Part shown: piece after piece, positions 23,927-26,112 of the stretch | Position numbering within the stretch: position 1 is the first letter of the stretch | Layout: each line of letters opens with the position of its first letter | From: Actinomycetota bacterium | GTDB taxonomy: Bacteria; Actinomycetota; Actinomycetes; Nanopelagicales; Nanopelagicaceae | DNA: 26,112 bases | Direction of reading: 5' to 3' | NCBI GenBank assembly: GCA_947463335.1 | Contig: CANHRF010000002.1 | Location: forward strand, 1-26,112 | Notes under the pieces: generated by a model | Seen by the model: only the letters and a program-made list of their open reading frames with translations | The model's database searches: none | What the model was told of the DNA's origin: nothing | Translations under genes and position numbers: made by a program

Positions 23927-23938
23927 ATACCTATCTTC

Positions 23939-24565
23939 CTACAGTTTTGTGGCAAGTAACAAACCATCGCCGACTGGTATGAGTGAAGTCACCCAATGGT
24001 CTACCTGGTTTTTCAGTGATTTCCCAGCCTCACGTAGCGCGACTGTCTTGGGATCGCGCTGTGCCGGATCGGAAACTTTCTCGCCGCCGAAGAAATTATC
24101 AATGATAAAAACGCCACCGCTGCGCAAAATACGATGGGCTTCATTTATTGCAAATGGTAAATCTTCGGGGTTATCTCGAAAGATAACCATGTCGTAGGCG
24201 CGATCAGCCAACTTTGTAACAACTTCCATTGCCGGATTTGTGATTAAGCGGAAGCGAGCTGGGGCAATACCTGCATCTAAGAGCGCGTTCTTTGCGGCAT
24301 TGCTATGTTCCATCTCATTATCGATTGAAGTCAGAGTGCCACTCGCCATCATTCCTTCTAGAACCCAAAGAGCGCCGACTCCTGACCCGGTACCGATTTC
24401 AACGACTGATTGCGCCGATAAAATATGGGCAAGATGTTTTAGATAAGAGCAGGTTCCAGTAGTTGCATCTACCGCTCCCATTTCTTCACCAACCGCTCGG
24501 GCGCTTCTCTTTACATCATCTTCGGGGAGAAAATTCTCGGCGTAAGTGTGTGGATCGATCATCAT
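23939..24565 (-). CDS. SAM-dependent O-methyltransferase (class I, Rv1220c-like)
   Basis: A 208-residue O-methyltransferase of the CCoAOMT-like family. SAM-binding motif I is VVEIGTGSGVGALWVLEGM (about residues 55-73 from the chosen start), followed by the acidic loop LTSIDNEMEHS. MVIFRDN and GGVFIIDNFFGGEKV mark motifs near the metal-binding region. The acceptor is unknown. ATG at 24565 gives a four-base overlap with the pepA stop (ATGA), the pattern used throughout this operon. An upstream ATG at 24583 would overlap pepA by 22 bases and add six residues. Linkage to htrA-tatB is conserved in Mycobacterium (Rv1220c-Rv1224). Confidence 0.88.
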   Translation of the reverse strand: MMIDPHTYAENFLPEDDVKRSARAVGEEMGAVDATTGTCSYLKHLAHILSAQSVVEIGTGSGVGALWVLEGMMASGTLTSIDNEMEHSNAAKNALLDAGIAPARFRLITNPAMEVVTKLADRAYDMVIFRDNPEDLPFAINEAHRILRSGGVFIIDNFFGGEKVSDPAQRDPKTVALREAGKSLKNQVDHWVTSLIPVGDGLLLATKL

Positions 24566-26097
24566 TTGAGTTTGGTTAGCCATTCGATAAGAAGTCGGAC
24601 TCCAAAACCAGTTCCGCCTTTAGGGTTTTCGCCAGAATCCGCTTCACTGCGGGCAACGCCGGCAATATCAAAGTGAACCCAAGTGTGATCTCCTGCAAAT
24701 TGCTCAAGGAAGAGCGCAGCAGTAATTGATCCCGCACTAAATTTCTTCTTAGCGGTGATGTGGCTTAAATCTGCAATTGGACTCTCCAGCGCCTGCTGGT
24801 AATCATCGACTAGCGGCATATGCCAGACCCGGTCTCCCGAGCGTTGTCCTGCATCAAAAAAATCTCTAGCTAATGTTTCATCACGTGTATACATCGCCGC
24901 ATGTTGGCGACCTAAACCTAATGTGGCTGCACCAGTTAGAGTCGCAATATCAATTATATAATCTGGGTTTAAGTTCTTTACCGCATAAGCGATTCCATCA
25001 GCCAATACCAATCTACCTTCAGCATCGGTATCTAAGATTTCAACAGTCTTTCCGCCGTATTGAGTAATGACATCGCTAGGGCGTTGCGCCGTGCCAGATA
25101 AAGCATTTTCGGCAAGCATCATTAAAACAGTTACACGGATTCGCGGCTGAAAATGTGAAAGCGTGCTGATCGCACCGAGCGCTGCGGCAGAACCGGCCAT
25201 ATCCGATTTCATCGCCATCATGATGTCGTAGGGGCGCTTTAGAGAAATTCCACCAGTGTCGAAGGTAATTCCTTTACCAACTATTACTACGTGTGGGAGC
25301 GCTTCTGAATTCTTCTTTGCTCCTCTTGGCCGATAAGAAATTTCAACGAACCGCGGCCCGGGATTCGGGGATGAGTTGCCAACAGCGCGTAGGCCACCAA
25401 ATTCCGCCAACTCTTTGCCAGCGAGAACTCGAATTTCTAACTCATTCTCTTCAGCAATTTTCTGAGCCTCGTTTGCCATCCAAAGCGGAGTTTTGATATT
25501 TGAAGGCGTGTGAATCAAATCGCGAGTCCGTGTGATTGCGCTAGCGATAACGCCGGCATCAAGGATAACTTCTGGTTTTTCGGTAGCAAATAAAAATTGT
25601 GGGAGCTCCTGAGTAGGCCCAGTTTTTTGGGTCCAGATATATGCGCCAAGTTGCACTGAAATTGCAAAGGCCTGCAATTGCTCGTTATTTGAAACGCAGA
25701 TTGAGGAGATCACCGTGGCTTTGCCACGCCCTTTACGTCCTAGCGCTGCACCTGCTTGACGTAGCGATGCAGTAGTCGCATCTCCTAGTCCAAGTAGAAG
25801 AATTCGATCGGCTTGCATCTGATCTGCTGCGACTGGAATCTCAAATAACTCGCCGGCCTTTCCGGTGGCGGAGAAGAACTCCAGTTCATCGCTGAGATTT
25901 ATCTCAAATAACTTTTCTAACTTTTTTATTAGCGCGCCATTTGCCGGAAAGCTAAAAGTTGTTGGCTTCTCAGAGCTGGCCACAAATCCAATTGCGATCG
26001 CCTGCGAATCTGCGAGCGCATCGATCGAAACTTCTACCGAGTTAAGTAGCGAGGCAGAAAATTTCGAGGCAGCTTTAAGTGTGGTCTTGGAGGTCAT
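24562..26097 (-). CDS. pepA: Leucyl aminopeptidase (M17 family)
   Basis: A 511-residue cytosolic M17 metallo-aminopeptidase that releases N-terminal amino acids from peptides. The C-terminal catalytic domain carries the two-metal site: VGKGITFDTGG (K275, D280), the catalytic-region Lys287, SDMAG (D299), and the signature loop with D358, E360 and R362. The first residue of the usual NTDAEGRL signature is Asp356 instead of Asn. The N-terminal ~165 residues form the variable macro-like domain. ATG at 26097 (MTSKTTLKAAS) is chosen over an in-frame TTG three codons upstream; no Shine-Dalgarno is visible in the 15 bases left before the window edge. It is first in the pepA-OMT-htrA-tatB-mrp run as far as the window shows. 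Confidence 0.95.
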   Translation of the reverse strand: MTSKTTLKAASKFSASLLNSVEVSIDALADSQAIAIGFVASSEKPTTFSFPANGALIKKLEKLFEINLSDELEFFSATGKAGELFEIPVAADQMQADRILLLGLGDATTASLRQAGAALGRKGRGKATVISSICVSNNEQLQAFAISVQLGAYIWTQKTGPTQELPQFLFATEKPEVILDAGVIASAITRTRDLIHTPSNIKTPLWMANEAQKIAEENELEIRVLAGKELAEFGGLRAVGNSSPNPGPRFVEISYRPRGAKKNSEALPHVVIVGKGITFDTGGISLKRPYDIMMAMKSDMAGSAAALGAISTLSHFQPRIRVTVLMMLAENALSGTAQRPSDVITQYGGKTVEILDTDAEGRLVLADGIAYAVKNLNPDYIIDIATLTGAATLGLGRQHAAMYTRDETLARDFFDAGQRSGDRVWHMPLVDDYQQALESPIADLSHITAKKKFSAGSITAALFLEQFAGDHTWVHFDIAGVARSEADSGENPKGGTGFGVRLLIEWLTKLK

Positions 26098-26112
26098 GAT
26101 TGCCAAAGGCTA

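Overview
The window looks like core chromosome from a small, streamlined actinobacterium. The markers are actinobacterial: WhiB, MshB (mycothiol synthesis), MoeZ, DUF3499, DUF5719, DUF3107 and DUF6113, together with several gene neighbourhoods I recall from Mycobacterium and Streptomyces. Base composition looks close to balanced by eye (not computed), far below the usual high-G+C Actinobacteria. Intergenic space is minimal. Together these suggest a planktonic lineage such as the freshwater acI group (Nanopelagicales, 'Ca. Planktophila'/'Nanopelagicus'). That taxon call is inference.

Layout, left to right. (1) 1-5874, minus strand: whiB, then a large membrane glycosyltransferase, DUF5719, DUF3499 and manB (cut by the window edge). 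This is a cell-envelope/mannose operon behind one good promoter (5938-5966). (2) 6034-8424, minus: fdxA, dapC and a mannose-1-phosphate guanylyltransferase-like gene, tightly coupled. (3) 8523-10873, plus: a GNAT acetyltransferase and cysS. (4) 10870-13247, minus: moeZ, mshB and a DUF6113 membrane protein. (5) 13368-15648, plus: tetR, DUF3107 and an RhlE-type helicase, divergent from moeZ. (6) 15656-19506, minus: EamA permease, PHP phosphoesterase, MarC, an MpaB/DUF2236 protein and a ParA-like ATPase. (7) 19554-21403, plus: a soluble PRC/MgtE-N/CBS protein and a DUF1003 membrane protein. (8) 21371-26097, minus: pepA, an O-methyltransferase, htrA, tatB and mrp.

How the genes fit together. ManB and the guanylyltransferase-like enzyme would supply GDP-mannose (or a similar activated sugar) for envelope glycans, and the membrane glycosyltransferase and DUF5719 protein plausibly act in the same process. 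MshB makes the mycothiol precursor GlcN-inositol. DapC feeds diaminopimelate/lysine synthesis. MoeZ activates and sulfurates carrier proteins. Mrp carries Fe-S clusters, TatB belongs to twin-arginine export and HtrA to envelope protein quality control.

No mobile element, CRISPR array, rRNA, tRNA, prophage or obvious defence island was seen. I did not find a convincing new multi-gene system. The most notable points are an apparent ATT start codon for manB, inverted repeats in the whiB and tetR promoter regions, a ParA-like ATPase without the signature lysine, a changed residue in the PepA signature, absence of the sigE/rseA genes from a locus where they are usual, a repeated leaderless-promoter pattern, and convergent genes that overlap in coding sequence.
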